Source: Pseudomonas asiatica | Lineage (GTDB): Bacteria; Pseudomonadota; Gammaproteobacteria; Pseudomonadales; Pseudomonadaceae | DNA: 64,000 nucleotides | Reading direction: 5' to 3' | Assembly: GCF_009932335.1 (NCBI RefSeq) | Contig: NZ_BLJF01000001.1 | Span: forward strand, 3,100,001-3,164,000 | Shown here: positions 17,901 to 29,114 of the stretch, one piece after another | Position numbering within the stretch: the stretch's first letter is position 1 | Layout: the number at the start of each line of letters is the position of its first letter | The notes under the pieces: model-generated | Databases searched by the model: none | Seen by the model: the letters and a program-made list of their open reading frames with translations, nothing else | Told to the model about the DNA's origin: nothing | Translations under genes and position numbers: made by a program

Positions 17901-20900
17901 TGCCCGGTTTGTGGATGATCTGCAGCATCGCCTCGCCGGTGTTCCAGCTGAACGATGCGCGTAGCGCCTCGTGGCGTGCCACCACCGCCTGCCACGCCTG
18001 GGCGAAGCGTTCGGGGTCGAGCGCGCTGTTGATGCGGTAGCGGTCCTGCATGTAGTAAAGGCCGGTGCCCGGCTCCAGCAGGGTGTGCAACAGCATGCCC
18101 TCCTGCATCGGCGTCAGGGGATAGACATCCTCGATCTGCGCTGCCGGTACCGGCAGCGCGTCGATCTGCGCCTGGGTCAGGTGCGCCAGCGGGAAGTCCG
18201 ATGGCGTGAAACTGCCGTTGCCATCAGCCAGGCAATGCTCGACCAGCGCCAGCAGCTCCTGACGATAGGCCTCGGCCAGGCAGGCGATGGTCCGCTCGTC
18301 GTAGCGTTCGGCACTGAAGGTCCAGCGCAGTTGCAGGGCACCGCCATACACCTGGCCATCGACACTCAGCCAGTTGGGCAGCGGTGCATCGAGGTCGTGG
18401 GCCAGGCCGGCCGCGGCGTCCAGCGGCTGGAACAGGGCTGTGCTGTCGAACTGCTGGTCGAACTGGCCCAGGTAGTTGAAGGTGATGCGTGCCTGCGGCA
18501 GGGCCGCCATCTGCTCACGCACTGCCGTATCGGCCAGGTAGCGCAGCACGCCATAACCCAGCCCTTTATGCGGCACCTGGCGCAGTTGCTCCTTGATGCG
18601 CTTGATCGAGCCTGCCCGCGCTGCATCGTCCTCGCCTGGCAGCGGGCGCAGGCTCAGCGGGTAGGCGTTGGTGAACCAGCCGACGCTGCGGGTCAGGTCC
18701 ATATCTTCGAACAGCCCGTCACGGCCATGGCCTTCAAGCTGTACCAGCACTTCTTCGTCGCCGCTCCAGCGGCACAGGGCACGCGCCAGCGCGGTCAGCA
18801 GCAGGTCGTTGACCTGGGTGTGATAGGCCGCCGGGGCCTGCTGCAGCAACTGCCGGGTCTGCTCCACATCCAGGCCGATGGCCAGGGTACGGGCATGGCA
18901 GTGCAGGTTGCCGCCCTGCGGGTGATCGCATGGCAGTTCGCGGCGCACGCCGCCCAACTGGCCTTGCCACCAGCCCAGCTCGTCGCGCAGCGAATCACTG
19001 CCGGCATAGATGGCCAGGCGTGCGGCCCAGTCGCCCATGGCGTGGGTCTTGGCCGGCAGCGGCTGGCCTCGGTACAGCGCCTGAAGGTCTTCCAGCAGCA
19101 CGCGCCACGACACGCCATCGACCACCAGGTGATGGATAGCCAGCAACAGGCGCTGGCCGCCCTGCCCGTCATTAACCAGCAAGGCGCGCAACAGTGGGCC
19201 CTGTTCCAGGTCGAGGCTGCGTTGCAAATCGGTGTACAGCGGTTGGCAATCGGCGAAGTCGGCGACCGTGGCTGTCCACAGCAATTGCCCGGTGGCAAGC
19301 GAAGCATATTCGGCCTGCCAGCGGCCCTGGGCCTGACTGAAGCGCAGGCGCAGGCTGTCGTGGTGCTGCACCAGGTCGGCCAAGGCTCGCTTCAGTACCC
19401 CCTCATCCAGCGGCTTGCGTGCCTCCAGCAGAACAGCCTGGTTCCAGTGCTGCGGCTGTGGCACTTTACTGTCGAAGAACCAGTGCTGGATCGGCGTGAG
19501 GCCGGCCTGGCCCTGGCGCAGGCCCTGTTCGATGCTGCTGGCGGCTTCGCTGCGCTGAACGATGGCGGCCAGGGTCTGGATGGTCTGATGCTGGAACAGG
19601 TCGCGCGGAGTGAACTGCAAGCCGGCCTGGCGGGCCCGGCTGACTACCTGGATCGACAGGATCGAGTCGCCGCCCAGCTCGAAGAAGTTGTCCTGCACGC
19701 CGACCCGGGCAACGTTGAGCACGTCGCGCCAGATCTGCGCCAGTTGCGCTTCCACCTCGTTGCCAGGCGCCTGGTACTGCTGGCGTGCCTGTTCCAGGTC
19801 CGGCAGCGGCAGCGCACGGCGGTCGAGCTTGCCGTTGCCCATCAGCGGCAGGCTGTCGAGCAGCACCAGGTGCGCCGGCACCATGTAATCCGGCAGGTGC
19901 TGGCGGGCATCGGCTTTCACCGCGTCGCGCAGCATGCCCTGGACCTCGCTGTCGGCAGCGGCCTGCCTGCACACCAGGTAACCCACCAGTTGCTTGCCGC
20001 CCGGCAGGTCGAGGGCCAGCACCACAGCTTCGTCGACATCGGCATGCGCCTGCAGGCGGCTTTCGATTTCGCCCAGCTCGATACGGAAACCGCGAATCTT
20101 CACCTGCTGGTCGGCGCGACCGACGTACTCGACAAGGCCATCGCTGCCCAGGCGCACCAGGTCACCGGTGCGATACAGGCGCCCGCCTTCGCTGCCGAAC
20201 GGGTCGGCGACGAAGCGCTCGGCGCTTAGGCCCGGGCGGTCGTGGTAACCCTGGGCCAGGCCGGCACCGCCGACATACAGCTCGCCAACACCGCCTTGCG
20301 GCAACAGGGCAAGGTCTTCATCGAGGATGTAGGCCGTGCGGCTACCGATGACGCGACCGATCGGTACGCTGCCCAGCTCCGCCGGCAGCGTCTGTGGTGC
20401 CAGGCAGGCCAGCGGCATGACCACGGTTTCGGTCGGCCCGTAGGCGTTGAAGAACTGCTGCGGCGCGAAGGACTGGCGGATGCGCTGCAGGTGTTCGCCG
20501 GTCAGCGCTTCACCACCGGTAATGACCAGGCGCACTGGCAACTGCTCGCCCTGCCCGGCCAGGTACTGCGCCAACTGGCTGCCGTAGCTTGGCGTGAAGC
20601 CAAGAATGCTCACCTGCTGCTCACGCACCAGCTGGCAGATGTCTTCGGCGCCCCACTGCCCCTGGGCACGCAGTACCACGCGGGCGCCACACAGCAGCGG
20701 CACCCACAGGCGTTCGCTGGCGGCGTCGAAATTGATCGAATAGAAGTGCAGCTCGCAGTCATCGCCGCGCATACCGAACGCGTCGATCACCGCCTGGCAA
20801 TGCATGGCGAACTCGCCGTGGCTGACTACCACGCCCTTGGGCTTGCCGGTGGAACCGGAGGTGTAGATCAGGTAGGCCTGGTGCTGCGGCAGGTTGAGGT

Positions 20901-23900
20901 TGTCCAGCGGCGCATAGCTGTAGGCTGACAGGCTGGCGCTGTCGTCCTCCAGGCTCCAGTGCGCCACGCCTTCGGGCAGCTGCCCCAGGGTTTGCAGCAG
21001 CGCGCGCTGGCTTAGCAGCAGGCCGATGCGGCTGTCTTCGATCATGTAGCGCAGGCGGTCGAGCGGGTATTCGGGGTCGAGCGGCACGTAGGCGCCACCG
21101 GCCTTGAGGATGGCCAGCAAGCCGATGACCATTTCCAACGAACGCTCCAGTGCCAGGCCCACGCGCACCTGCGGGCCGACGCCACGCTCGCGCAGGGCGC
21201 GGGCCAGGCGGTTGGCCTGCTGGTCGAGTTCGGCATAGGTCATGTGCCGGCCGGCAAACGTCAACGCGCCAGCGTGTGGCGTACGCGCAGCCTGGGCGGC
21301 GAACAGGCCGTGCACGGTCTGGTCGAGAGCGAGACCCTGCTCGCCCTGCAACCGGCCAGCCAGCAACTGCTGCTCGGCGCTGCTCAGCATCGGCAGCTCG
21401 CACAGGCGCTGTTGCGGGTTGTCGAGCAGGCCCACCAGCAATTGCTGCCAATGCTCGGCCATGCGCGCGATGCGTGGTTCGTCGAACAGGTCACGGCTGT
21501 AGGTCAGGCAGCAACCCAGGCGGCCGTCGAGGTCGGTCACCTCCAAGTACAGGTCGAACTTGGTGGCGCTGGCGTCGTTGACCAGGTAATCCACCTGCAT
21601 GCCGGCAAGCTGACGGCTTTGCTGGAAGGCCCAGCGCTGAACGTTGCACATCACCTGGAACAGCGGGTTGTAGGCGCTGCTGCGCGGTGGCTGCAGGGCT
21701 TCCACCAGCTGATCGAACGGCAGGTCCTGGTGCGACTGGCCTTCGATGGCAACCTGGCGTACCTGCTCCAGCAACTGTGCGGCGCTCATCTGGCCGTCCA
21801 GCTCGCAACGCAGCACCTGGGTGTTGAGGAACGCGCCAATCAGCCCTTCGCTTTCCGGGCGGATGCGGTTGGCCACCGGCGCGCCAATGCGCAAGTCACG
21901 CTGGCCGCTGTAGCGGTGCAGCAAGGCGGCCAGGGTGGCAGTCATGGTCATGAACAGGGTCAGGCCGCGCTGGCTGTTGAAGGCATGCACGCGGGAGACC
22001 AGCGCCGGGTCGAGCTCGAAGCGGTACAGCTCGCCACGGTGGCTCTGCACTGCCGGGCGCGGGCGGTCGGCAGGCAGCGCCAGTACCGGGTGTTCATCGC
22101 CCAGGCGGGCCTGCCAGTAGGCCAGCTGGCGGGCGCCCTCGCCGCTTTCCAGCCATTGCCGTTGCCACACGCTGTAGTCCAGGTACTGCACCGGCAGCGG
22201 CGCCAGCGGCGATTCGCGGTCATCGACGAAGGCCTCGTACAGCTCGCCCAGTTCGCGGGCGAAGATGTCCATGGCCCAGCCCTCGGTGACGATATGGTGC
22301 AGGGTCAGCACGAAGAAATGCTCGCGCTCTTCGGCTTTGACCAGGCAGGCACGCAGCAGCGGGCCGCGCTCCAGGTCGAACGGCTGGTGCGCCTGGTCGT
22401 CGGCCAGTTGCTGCAGGCGTTGTTGGCGGAGATCGGCGGGCAAGGCGCTGAAGTCTTGCCAGTCGAGGTGCAGGCTGCTGTCTTCGGCCACGCACTGATA
22501 CGGCACGCCATCGATGCTGGGGAAGGTGGTGCGCAGGGTTTCGTGGCGCACCACCAGCGCCTGCAGCGCTCGCTCGAAGGCATCCACATGCAGGGTGCCG
22601 CGCAAGCGCGCCATGCCGCCGACGTTGTACGCCGGGCTGCCCGGCTCCATTTGCCAGAGGAACCACATGCGCTGCTGCGAGTACGACAGCGGCACCGCCT
22701 GGCGGCGGTCGACGCGGGCGATTGAACCTTGCAGGTTGCGCTCACCGGCAGCACGAATACGCGTGATCTCGGCACAGAAGGCGCCCAGCTCGCTGGCGTC
22801 GAACAGGGCCTTGAGCGGCAGCTCGACATCGCAGGCCTGGCGCGTGCGCGAGACAATTTGAGTGGCCAGCAGCGAATGGCCGCCGAGGGCGAAGAAGTCG
22901 TCCTGCAGGCCGATGCGCGGCAAGTTCAGCACCTCGCGCCAGATAGCGGCGACCTGCTGCTGCAACTCGGTTTGCGGCTTGACGTGCTGCCGCTGCTGCC
23001 ACACCGGGGCCGGCAATGCCTTGCGGTCGACCTTGCCGCTGGGGCCCAGTGGCATCTGCGCCAGCGGGATGAGTTGTGCCGGCACCATGTAGGCCGGTAG
23101 TTGTTCAGCCAGCACCGTCAGCAATGCATCAGGCTGGGCGCTGCCACTGTAGTAGCCGACCAGTTGCGCACCTACGGCATCCTTGTGAATCAGCACCAGC
23201 GCCTGTTCGACCCCCGCTTGCGCCAGCAGGCAGGCCTGGACTTCCTCGGGTTCGACACGGAAGCCACGCACCTTGACCTGCTGGTCGAGGCGGCCAAGGT
23301 ATTCCAGCGCCGCGGTCTGCACCTGCCAGCGGGCGCGGTCGCCACTGCGGTACAGGCGCTCGCCATTGCCGTCGGCCCGGGGCACGAAGCGCTCGGCGGT
23401 GAGGCCCGGGCGGCCCAGGTAGCCACGGGCCAGGCCTGCACCGCCGAGGTACAGCTCGCCCGGCACACCGGGGGCGGACAGTTCCAGCTCGTCGTCCAGC
23501 ACACGGCACAGCACATTGCCCAGCGGGCGGCCGATCGGCGAGCGTTCGCCATCGGTGGCCTGGCAGTGCCAGTGGGTGACGTTGATGGCGGTTTCGGTCG
23601 GGCCATAGCGGTTGTGCAACTGCACCTGTGGCAGCACCTGCAGCACGCGGTCACGCAGTGCCGCGGACAGCGCTTCGCCACCGGAGAACAGCCGGCGCAG
23701 GCTGCCGCAGGCACCCGCCTGCGGCTCCTGGACGAACACCTGCAACAGCGGCGGCACGAAGTGCAGCGTGGTCACGCCATGGGCCTGCACCAACGCGGCG
23801 ATGCGCTGCGGGTCGCGGTGCTCGCCAGGGCCGGCGAGCACCAGCTTGCAACCGGTCACCAGTGGCCAGAAGCATTCCCACACCGAAACGTCGAAGCTGA

Positions 23901-26900
23901 TCGGCGCCTTCTGCATCAGCACGTCGCTGTCGTCCAGCACATAACTGGCCTGCATCCATTGCAGGCGCTCGGCCAGTGCCGCGTGGGTATTGCCCACGCC
24001 CTTGGGCTGGCCGGTGGAGCCGGAGGTGTAGATCACATAGGCCAGGTTGTCGCCATGCAGATGCAACCCGGGGGCATGGCTTGGCCAGCTGTCCAGGTGC
24101 AGCTGGTCGAGGGCGATGGCGCTGACGCCATCAACCTGTGGCAGCTTGCCCAGCAGGCTGCTGTGGCTCAGCAACAGGCCAGCGTTGCAGTCGGCGAGCA
24201 TGTAGGCCAGGCGCTCGGCCGGGTAATCGATGTCCAGCGGCACATAGGCACCACCGGCCTTGAGAATGGCCAGCAGGCCCACCAGCAGCTGCGGCGAACG
24301 CTCGATGGCGATGGCCACGCAAGTGTCTGGGCCCACGCCTTTGTCACGCAGGTAGTGGGCCAGACGGTTGGCTTGCTGGTGCAACTCTGCGTAATCCAGG
24401 CTGCCACCGTCCCACACCAGGGCGGTGCGCTGCGGGGTCAGGCGTGCCTGTTCATTGAGCTGCTCGACCAGCAGGCGCTGCGGCGGCGCAGCGGGTGCCT
24501 CGCCCCAGCTCAGCAGTTGCGCGCGGCCAGGCTCGTCGAGCAGTTGCACCTCGCCCAGCGCCCGCTGCGGCCCGGCACACACCTGCTCGAGCAGGGCCAA
24601 CAGGTGCTGGGCCAGGCGCTTGACGGTACTGGCATCGAACAATTCGGCGGCATAGTCGAAGGCCAGGCTCAGGCGGCCCTGGTGGTCTTCTTCACTGTGC
24701 AGCTGCAAGTCGAACTTGGCTTCGCGACTGTGCCACGGCAGCTCTTCGGCCAGCAGGCCCGGCAGGCGGCGCAGCGCAGACAGGTCACGTTGCTGGTGGT
24801 TGAACATGACCTGGAACAGGCCTTGCTCGCGAGCCTCGGGCAGGGCTTCGAGCAGTTGCTCGAACGGCAGGTCCTGGTTGGCCTGGGCATCCAGGGTGGC
24901 CTGGCGCACCTGGGCCAGCAACTGGTCGAACGGCAGGCGGCCGTCGAGCTGCGCACGCAGCACCTGGGTGTTGATGAAGAAGCCGACCATGCCTTGGGTT
25001 TCCAGGCGCGGGCGGTTGGCGTTGGGCACGCCGACACGGATATCGGCCTGGCCACTGTAGCGGTGCAACAGCGCCTGCCAGCCGGCCAGCAGTACCATGA
25101 ACAGGCTGGCCTGCTGTTCGCGGGCCAGGCCCTTGAGCGCTTCGGTGAGCCTGGCCGGTACCTTGAGGTTGAAGCGGGCGGCGCGGTGGCCGCGCTGGCT
25201 GGTGCGCGGGTGGTCGGTGCACAGGTCGAGCACCGGCAGATCATCCCCCAGACGCGCCTGCCAGTACTGCAGCTGACGCTCGGCTTCGCCTGCGGCCAGC
25301 CACTGTCGCTGCCAGGTGCCGTAGTCGGCATAACCCAGGGTCAGCGGTGCCAGGTTGGCCTCAAGGCCCTGGCAGTGGGCGGCGTACAGTTTGGCGAATT
25401 CGTCGAGCAGGATGTTCAGCGACCAGCCGTCGGCGACGATATGGTGCAGGGTCACCCATAGTTGATGGTGTTCATCGTCCAGGCGCGCCAGGGTCACCCG
25501 CAGCAACGGCCCCCGGGTCAGATCGAACGGCTGGCGAGCTTCGGTTTCACGTTGGGCGGCGACCTGTTCGGCGGCCTGGCCTTCGAGGTCCAGGCGGCGA
25601 AGGTCGAACGGCTGCTGCGCCTGGATGCGCTGCAGGGCCTGGCCGTTCTCTTCGGCAAATAGGGTGCGCAGCGATTCATGGCGCGCAACCAGCGCCTGGA
25701 AGGCTGTTTCCAGGGCGTTTTCGTCCAGCTCACCGCGCAACTGCAGGCCGGCCGGAATGTTGTAGGCCGCCGACTGCGGGTCCAACTGCCACAGCAACCA
25801 CAGGCGGTTTTGCGCCAGCGACTGGGGCAGCGCCTGGGTGCGTTCCAGTGTAGCGATGGCACCGACCCGGCCACCGCCTTCGGAGATGATCGCGGCCACG
25901 GCCTTGGCGTAGTCAGCCAGTATCGGCGCTTCGAACAGGGTGCGCAGGCCCAGCTCGATGCCCAGTTCATCGGCCAGGCGTGCGGTGGCGTGGGTGGCGG
26001 CGATCGAGTTGCCGCCCAGCAGCAGGAAGTGGTCGTCTGCCGCCACCGCCTCGACCTTGAGAATGTCGCGCCACACATCGGCGATGCGCGCCTGCAGTTC
26101 ATCGCCTGCGCCCACTGAAGCAACGGGCTCGTTCACCTCAGGGAAGCGGGCGTAGCAGTCCAGGCTGCCATCGTCCATGCGCAGGCGGCAGGCCGAACGC
26201 TGCAGCTTGCCGCTGGAGGTCTTGGGCAGCGCACCCGGGTTCAGCAGCAGGACCACGGCCGGTGCCTGGCGGCAGGCGTCGGCGATCACCTGGCGCAGGG
26301 TCTTGATCAGCTCCTGGGGCTTGATCGCCTTCTGCACGTTGCGGCTGATTTCCACCGCCACGCCAATGCCCTCCTCGCCTTGCTGCTCGACGGCGAACAC
26401 TGCCACCCGGCCTTTTCGCAGCACATCCACTTCGCGCTCGAGGGTTTTTTCCAGGTCCTGCGGGTACAGGTTCTGCCCGCGCACGATGAGCATGTCCTTC
26501 AGGCGGCCGGTGACGAACACTTCGCCTTCGCGCATGAAGCCCAGGTCACCGGTACGCAGCCAGGTCTGGCCGTCCATGTCGACGAAGGTGCGGGCGCTGG
26601 CCTCGGGGTTGCGCCAGTAGCCCAGGGCGATGCTCGGGCCGGCGGCCCAGATCTCGCCCACCTGGTTGTCGTCCAGCACCTGCAGGCGTTGTGGTTCGAC
26701 AATGCGCACGGCATGCCCGGGCTGCGGGTAGCCACAGCTCATCAGCACACTGCCCTTGCCAGGCTCCGCACGGTTGGCGGCGAAGGCTTCGGCGTCCAGC
26801 TCCAGCGCGGCGATGCCCTGGCCACGGCGACTACCGCTGACGAACAGGGTCGCCTCGGCCAGGCCGTAGCTGGCGAAGAAGCTCTGCGGGTCGAAGCCGC

Positions 26901-27849
26901 AGGCCTGGAACTTGTCGGCAAAGGCCGCCAGGCTGTCCTGGCGGATCGGCTCGGAGCCAGAATAGGCCACCCGCCAGCGGCTTAGGTCGAGCCCGGCCAG
27001 GGAGGCCTCGCTGACCCGCTCGCTGCACAACCGGTAGGCAAAGTCGGGGCCGCCGCTGATGGTGCCGCCGTATTCGCTGATGGCCTGCAACCAGCGCAGC
27101 GGCCGGGCCAGGAAGTAGCCCGGCGACATCAGCACACAGGGCACGCCGCTGAAGATCGGCTGCAGCAGGCCGCCGATCAGGCCCATGTCGTGGTACAGCG
27201 GCAGCCAGCTGACGATCACATCGTCTGGGTTGAGGTCGATGCCAAAGCCTTGGCGGATCAGTTGTTCGTTGGCCACCAGGTTGCCATGGCTGACCTGCAC
27301 GCCCTTGGGCAGTGCTGTGGAGCCGGAGGTGTATTGCAGGAAGGCGATGTCATCACCCTTGAGCGCGGGTTCGCGCCAGTTTGCAGCCAGTGCCGGGTCC
27401 AGGCCATCCACCGCCAGCAGCTCGGGGGCGTTGGCCGCTGTCAGGGCCTCCAGGCCCTGCAGGCTGTCGCGCAGGGCCGCGACGGTCAGCAGCAGGCGCG
27501 GCTCTGCGTCGTCGATGATCGACAGCAAGCGCTGCTGGTGGTGCTGGCGCGCGGACTCCGGCGGGTAGGCCGGCACCGCAATCACGCCGGCATACAAGCA
27601 GCCGAAGAACGCCGCCACATAGTCTGGCCCGCTGGGGAACAACAGCACTGCGCGGTCGCCGAAACCGGCCCGGCTTTGCAAGGCAGCAGCGATGGTGCGT
27701 GCGCGCTGGTCGAGGTCCCGGTAGCTGAGCACGGCCTGCTCGCCGGGAGCGTCGGCCAGAAAGCGCAAGGCGACTTTGTCCGGGGTCTGCGCGGCGCGTT
27801 GCGCCAGGGCCTGGACCAGCGAGAGCGGGAGTTCGAAGGCGTCCGTCAT
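14896..27849 (-). CDS. pvdL: Pyoverdine chromophore peptide synthetase PvdL
   Basis: This 4317-residue NRPS has the order FAAL (about 10-580), T1 (GGNS near 613), C1 (HHIVADG near 803), A1 (core near 1276), T2, C2 (HHIVTEG near 1850), A2 (near 2331), T3 (GGDS near 2725), E (HHLVVDG near 2906), C3 (HHILIDA near 3378), A3 (near 3860), T4 (GGHS near 4250), with no thioesterase. This is the PvdL plan: fatty acyl start, then Glu, D-Tyr and Dab, which form the chromophore precursor. The A3 pocket residues read by eye (D-I-W-E-L-T-A-D-D) match the known Dab code; Glu and Tyr are assigned from the family. GGDS before E is typical. C2 has EG in place of DG in its active motif. ATG 27849 gives the usual start MTDAFELPL and the expected length. 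A PvdS-type promoter lies upstream. Confidence 0.95.
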   Translation of the reverse strand: MTDAFELPLSLVQALAQRAAQTPDKVALRFLADAPGEQAVLSYRDLDQRARTIAAALQSRAGFGDRAVLLFPSGPDYVAAFFGCLYAGVIAVPAYPPESARQHHQQRLLSIIDDAEPRLLLTVAALRDSLQGLEALTAANAPELLAVDGLDPALAANWREPALKGDDIAFLQYTSGSTALPKGVQVSHGNLVANEQLIRQGFGIDLNPDDVIVSWLPLYHDMGLIGGLLQPIFSGVPCVLMSPGYFLARPLRWLQAISEYGGTISGGPDFAYRLCSERVSEASLAGLDLSRWRVAYSGSEPIRQDSLAAFADKFQACGFDPQSFFASYGLAEATLFVSGSRRGQGIAALELDAEAFAANRAEPGKGSVLMSCGYPQPGHAVRIVEPQRLQVLDDNQVGEIWAAGPSIALGYWRNPEASARTFVDMDGQTWLRTGDLGFMREGEVFVTGRLKDMLIVRGQNLYPQDLEKTLEREVDVLRKGRVAVFAVEQQGEEGIGVAVEISRNVQKAIKPQELIKTLRQVIADACRQAPAVVLLLNPGALPKTSSGKLQRSACRLRMDDGSLDCYARFPEVNEPVASVGAGDELQARIADVWRDILKVEAVAADDHFLLLGGNSIAATHATARLADELGIELGLRTLFEAPILADYAKAVAAIISEGGGRVGAIATLERTQALPQSLAQNRLWLLWQLDPQSAAYNIPAGLQLRGELDENALETAFQALVARHESLRTLFAEENGQALQRIQAQQPFDLRRLDLEGQAAEQVAAQRETEARQPFDLTRGPLLRVTLARLDDEHHQLWVTLHHIVADGWSLNILLDEFAKLYAAHCQGLEANLAPLTLGYADYGTWQRQWLAAGEAERQLQYWQARLGDDLPVLDLCTDHPRTSQRGHRAARFNLKVPARLTEALKGLAREQQASLFMVLLAGWQALLHRYSGQADIRVGVPNANRPRLETQGMVGFFINTQVLRAQLDGRLPFDQLLAQVRQATLDAQANQDLPFEQLLEALPEAREQGLFQVMFNHQQRDLSALRRLPGLLAEELPWHSREAKFDLQLHSEEDHQGRLSLAFDYAAELFDASTVKRLAQHLLALLEQVCAGPQRALGEVQLLDEPGRAQLLSWGEAPAAPPQRLLVEQLNEQARLTPQRTALVWDGGSLDYAELHQQANRLAHYLRDKGVGPDTCVAIAIERSPQLLVGLLAILKAGGAYVPLDIDYPAERLAYMLADCNAGLLLSHSSLLGKLPQVDGVSAIALDQLHLDSWPSHAPGLHLHGDNLAYVIYTSGSTGQPKGVGNTHAALAERLQWMQASYVLDDSDVLMQKAPISFDVSVWECFWPLVTGCKLVLAGPGEHRDPQRIAALVQAHGVTTLHFVPPLLQVFVQEPQAGACGSLRRLFSGGEALSAALRDRVLQVLPQVQLHNRYGPTETAINVTHWHCQATDGERSPIGRPLGNVLCRVLDDELELSAPGVPGELYLGGAGLARGYLGRPGLTAERFVPRADGNGERLYRSGDRARWQVQTAALEYLGRLDQQVKVRGFRVEPEEVQACLLAQAGVEQALVLIHKDAVGAQLVGYYSGSAQPDALLTVLAEQLPAYMVPAQLIPLAQMPLGPSGKVDRKALPAPVWQQRQHVKPQTELQQQVAAIWREVLNLPRIGLQDDFFALGGHSLLATQIVSRTRQACDVELPLKALFDASELGAFCAEITRIRAAGERNLQGSIARVDRRQAVPLSYSQQRMWFLWQMEPGSPAYNVGGMARLRGTLHVDAFERALQALVVRHETLRTTFPSIDGVPYQCVAEDSSLHLDWQDFSALPADLRQQRLQQLADDQAHQPFDLERGPLLRACLVKAEEREHFFVLTLHHIVTEGWAMDIFARELGELYEAFVDDRESPLAPLPVQYLDYSVWQRQWLESGEGARQLAYWQARLGDEHPVLALPADRPRPAVQSHRGELYRFELDPALVSRVHAFNSQRGLTLFMTMTATLAALLHRYSGQRDLRIGAPVANRIRPESEGLIGAFLNTQVLRCELDGQMSAAQLLEQVRQVAIEGQSHQDLPFDQLVEALQPPRSSAYNPLFQVMCNVQRWAFQQSRQLAGMQVDYLVNDASATKFDLYLEVTDLDGRLGCCLTYSRDLFDEPRIARMAEHWQQLLVGLLDNPQQRLCELPMLSSAEQQLLAGRLQGEQGLALDQTVHGLFAAQAARTPHAGALTFAGRHMTYAELDQQANRLARALRERGVGPQVRVGLALERSLEMVIGLLAILKAGGAYVPLDPEYPLDRLRYMIEDSRIGLLLSQRALLQTLGQLPEGVAHWSLEDDSASLSAYSYAPLDNLNLPQHQAYLIYTSGSTGKPKGVVVSHGEFAMHCQAVIDAFGMRGDDCELHFYSINFDAASERLWVPLLCGARVVLRAQGQWGAEDICQLVREQQVSILGFTPSYGSQLAQYLAGQGEQLPVRLVITGGEALTGEHLQRIRQSFAPQQFFNAYGPTETVVMPLACLAPQTLPAELGSVPIGRVIGSRTAYILDEDLALLPQGGVGELYVGGAGLAQGYHDRPGLSAERFVADPFGSEGGRLYRTGDLVRLGSDGLVEYVGRADQQVKIRGFRIELGEIESRLQAHADVDEAVVLALDLPGGKQLVGYLVCRQAAADSEVQGMLRDAVKADARQHLPDYMVPAHLVLLDSLPLMGNGKLDRRALPLPDLEQARQQYQAPGNEVEAQLAQIWRDVLNVARVGVQDNFFELGGDSILSIQVVSRARQAGLQFTPRDLFQHQTIQTLAAIVQRSEAASSIEQGLRQGQAGLTPIQHWFFDSKVPQPQHWNQAVLLEARKPLDEGVLKRALADLVQHHDSLRLRFSQAQGRWQAEYASLATGQLLWTATVADFADCQPLYTDLQRSLDLEQGPLLRALLVNDGQGGQRLLLAIHHLVVDGVSWRVLLEDLQALYRGQPLPAKTHAMGDWAARLAIYAGSDSLRDELGWWQGQLGGVRRELPCDHPQGGNLHCHARTLAIGLDVEQTRQLLQQAPAAYHTQVNDLLLTALARALCRWSGDEEVLVQLEGHGRDGLFEDMDLTRSVGWFTNAYPLSLRPLPGEDDAARAGSIKRIKEQLRQVPHKGLGYGVLRYLADTAVREQMAALPQARITFNYLGQFDQQFDSTALFQPLDAAAGLAHDLDAPLPNWLSVDGQVYGGALQLRWTFSAERYDERTIACLAEAYRQELLALVEHCLADGNGSFTPSDFPLAHLTQAQIDALPVPAAQIEDVYPLTPMQEGMLLHTLLEPGTGLYYMQDRYRINSALDPERFAQAWQAVVARHEALRASFSWNTGEAMLQIIHKPGNMPVDYQDWRGLDDDAQEQRLQALHKQEREAGFALLSEAPFHLRLVRVADERYWFMMSNHHILIDAWCRSLLMNDFFEIYQALGEGRQARLPVPPRYRDYIGWLQRQGLDDARAWWQANLAGFERATTIPSDRPLRHDHAGSGMIVGDCYTRLAVSDGVRLRELAQAHQLTVNTFAQAAWALVLARYSGDRDVAFGVTVAGRPVSMPQMQRTVGLFINSVALRVQLPVAGERCSVRQWLQGLLEHNMELREHEYLPLVAIQECSELPKGQPLFDSLFVFENAPVETAVLDHAQHLNASSDSGRTHTNFPLTAVCYPGDDLGLHLSFDQRYFDYPTVERLLAEFKRLLLALVQGFEGEMSALPLLGAEEQRFLLEDCNRTARAYPLEQSYIAQFEAQVAAHPQRTVARCLDASYDYAGLNLAANRLGHALIAAGVNVDQPVALLAERGLPLLGMIVGSFKAGAGYLPLDPGLPAARLQSIIQLSRTPVLVCSAACAGQGRQLLDQLALAARPQLLVWEDIQASPVASHNPGIHSGPDNLAYVIYTSGSTGLPKGVMVEQRGMLNNQLSKVPYLALGEQDVIAQTASQSFDISVWQFLAAPLFGARVEIVPNAIAHDPQGLLAHVQATGISVLESVPSLIQGMLANDHQALDGLRWMLPTGEAMPPELAAQWLQRYPQIGLVNAYGPAECSDDVAFFRVDAASTRGSYLPIGTPTDNNRLYLYGEDQALVPLGATGELCVAGTGVGRGYVGDPVRTALAFIPHPHGAPGERLYRTGDLARQRLDGVLEYVGRIDHQVKIRGYRIELGEIEARLHEQPEIRDAAVGVQEGVNGKHLVGYLVAHQGVAADAALLEQLKQRLRAELPEYMVPLHWGWFDSLPHNANGKLDRKALPAIDVGGQHSQAYQAPRNELEEVLAGIWTDVLKAERVGVHDNFFELGGHSLLATQIASRVQKQLQLNVPLRAMFECSTVEELAVYVRGLQGSVLDDDKVDRLSDLMAELEGL

Positions 27850-27942
27850 GGGGTGTTCCTGCCAGTGTCTGGTTGGGTCGGGCCGGCTGCTGCGCGAACG
27901 TGGGCGCAGCGGCATGTGGCGGCCTGAGGTGTACACAGGGGA

Positions 27943-27966
27943 ACGGATGGGCGGGGGGAGAAATTA
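27943..27966 (-). promoter_or_regulatory. Candidate PvdS-dependent promoter of pvdL
   Basis: On the minus strand TAATT (27966-27962) is followed after exactly 16 bases by CGT (27945-27943). This is the iron-starvation box TAAAT-N16-CGT with one mismatch. It lies 94 bases before the pvdL start. The spacer is C-rich. The assignment rests on spacing and on the sigma factor gene next door. Confidence 0.55.
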
Positions 27967-28025
27967 GCGGTGGTGAGGCTTTGGGGGGGCGTGAGGGTTG
28001 CCGGGGGTTTGCCTTGAGAGATGTT

Positions 28026-28065
28026 GCGCCTGGGAGATCGAGCGCCGCCCGCGCGGCGCTTCGCG
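28026..28065. repeat. REP-like element, GAGCGCCGC family
   Basis: The core CTGGGAGATCGAGCGCCGCC followed by CGCGCGGCGCTTCGCG matches the elements at 8997-9046 and 28088-28158. It is in the same orientation as the copy immediately downstream. Confidence 0.65.
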
Positions 28066-28087
28066 AGTATTCACCTTGACACTTTCT

Positions 28088-28357
28088 GCGCCTGTGAGAT
28101 CGAGCGCCGCCCGCGCGGCGCTTCGCGGGACAAGCCCGCTCACATTTGTTGCAACGTGGCCATGCCTGTGGGAGAGGCGTTGTCAGCTTTGGTACAAGGC
28201 TTGAGACAAGTGGGGCGACAGCAATGCCAACTCAGGAATCCAGCCAGCCCAACAAGGCTGGCAACCATGGCCTGTCAGGTTCGGCACGTTGCAACAAATG
28301 TGGGAGCGGGCTTGCCCCGCGAAGCGCCGCGCGGGCGGCGCTCGATCTCACAGGCGC
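28088..28357. repeat. 70-bp inverted repeat pair in the pvdL-pvdS intergenic region
   Basis: Bases 28088-28158 (from GCGCCTGTGAGATCGAGCGC to TTGTTGCAACGTG) recur inverted at 28286-28357 with only two or three changes. The 127 bases between them include GCTTTGGTACAAGGCTTGAG. Each arm contains a REP core of the GAGCGCCGC family plus an ACATTTGTTGCAAC tail. The pair can form a large cruciform or, if transcribed, a long hairpin between pvdL and pvdS. Confidence 0.8.
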
Positions 28358-28434
28358 TGAAAATGCCCTGACATGCACCTAGCCACCCTCACACCTTAGA
28401 ACTGAAATCACATGAAACTAATTACATTTCGCAT

Positions 28435-28456
28435 TTGACAATCATTATCATTCTGA
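28435..28456 (+). promoter_or_regulatory. Fur box upstream of pvdS
   Basis: TTGACAATCATTATCATTCTG contains the repeated AATCATTATCATT hexamers of the Fur consensus GATAATGATAATCATTATC. It lies about 75 bases before the pvdS start, where Fur repression would shut off pyoverdine synthesis in iron-replete cells. Confidence 0.8.
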
Positions 28457-28530
28457 ATAGCTTGTCGCCCGTCGTAGGAAGCTTCCCAAATTTGGGTGCG
28501 TCCTTTCCCCTCTGTGACAAGGTGATTTCC

Positions 28531-29061
28531 ATGGCGGAACAACTATCCACAAGTAAGTGCGATTCACCATTACTGCAGGCCTTCGTCGACAACCGCAGCA
28601 TTCTGGTCAAGATCGCTGCCCGCATTACCGGCTGTCGATCGCGCGCCGAAGATGTGGTGCAGGACGCCTTTTTCCGGCTCAGCGCCGCCCCGCAGATCAC
28701 ATCGTCGTTCAAGGCGCAGCTGAGCTACCTGTTCCAGATCGTGCGCAACCTGGCCATCGACCACTATCGCAAGCAGGCGATGGAGTTGAAGTACTCCGGC
28801 AGCGAGGAGGAAGGCCTTAACGTAGTCGTGCAAAACGCCTCCCCCGAAGCCACCCACATCAACCTTGCCGCGCTGGATGACATTGCCGAGGCGCTGAACG
28901 AACTGCCCCAGCGCACCCGCTATGCCTTCGAGATGTACCGCCTGCATGGCGTGCCGCAGAAGGACATTGCCAAGGAGCTGGGAGTGTCGCCGACGCTGGT
29001 CAACTTCATGATCCGCGATGCGCTGGTGCATTGCCGCAAGACGGCCAGTCGGCAGGCCTGA
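28531..29061 (+). CDS. pvdS: Iron-starvation ECF sigma factor PvdS/PfrI
   Basis: This 176-residue ECF sigma factor has region 2 at about 12-85 (AEDVVQDAFFRL, then FQIVRNLAIDHYRKQ) and region 4 at about 115-170 (LNELPQRTRYAFEMYRLHGV and a helix-turn-helix ending DIAKELGVSPTLVNFMIRDA). PvdS (PfrI in P. putida) directs transcription of pyoverdine genes and is itself Fur-repressed. ATG 28531 with AAGGTGA is chosen; the open frame upstream would run through the Fur box. The divergent pvdL and the facing acyltransferase gene both carry boxes of the kind this sigma factor reads. Confidence 0.95.
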   Translation: MAEQLSTSKCDSPLLQAFVDNRSILVKIAARITGCRSRAEDVVQDAFFRLSAAPQITSSFKAQLSYLFQIVRNLAIDHYRKQAMELKYSGSEEEGLNVVVQNASPEATHINLAALDDIAEALNELPQRTRYAFEMYRLHGVPQKDIAKELGVSPTLVNFMIRDALVHCRKTASRQA

Positions 29062-29075
29062 TCAGGCAGAGTCTG

Positions 29076-29103
29076 CTTCTTCGCGGGCACGCCCGCGAAG
29101 AAG
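29076..29103. terminator. Bidirectional terminator hairpin between pvdS and the acyltransferase gene
   Basis: CTTCTTCGCGGGC and GCCCGCGAAGAAG form a perfect 13-bp stem with a 2-base loop, 15 bases after the pvdS stop and 12 bases from the stop of the convergent gene. The A/T-rich stem ends could serve as U-tracts in both directions. Confidence 0.65.
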
Positions 29104-29114
29104 CCACCCCGATA

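Noticed and set aside
24000..24050. Firm substrate prediction for PvdL A1 and A2 from pocket residues
   Set aside because: Residues read by eye (D-V-W-H-F-G-R-I-N for A1, D-A-E-G-I-G-A-V-M for A2) do not match a code I can recall with certainty; Glu and Tyr rest on the PvdL family only.
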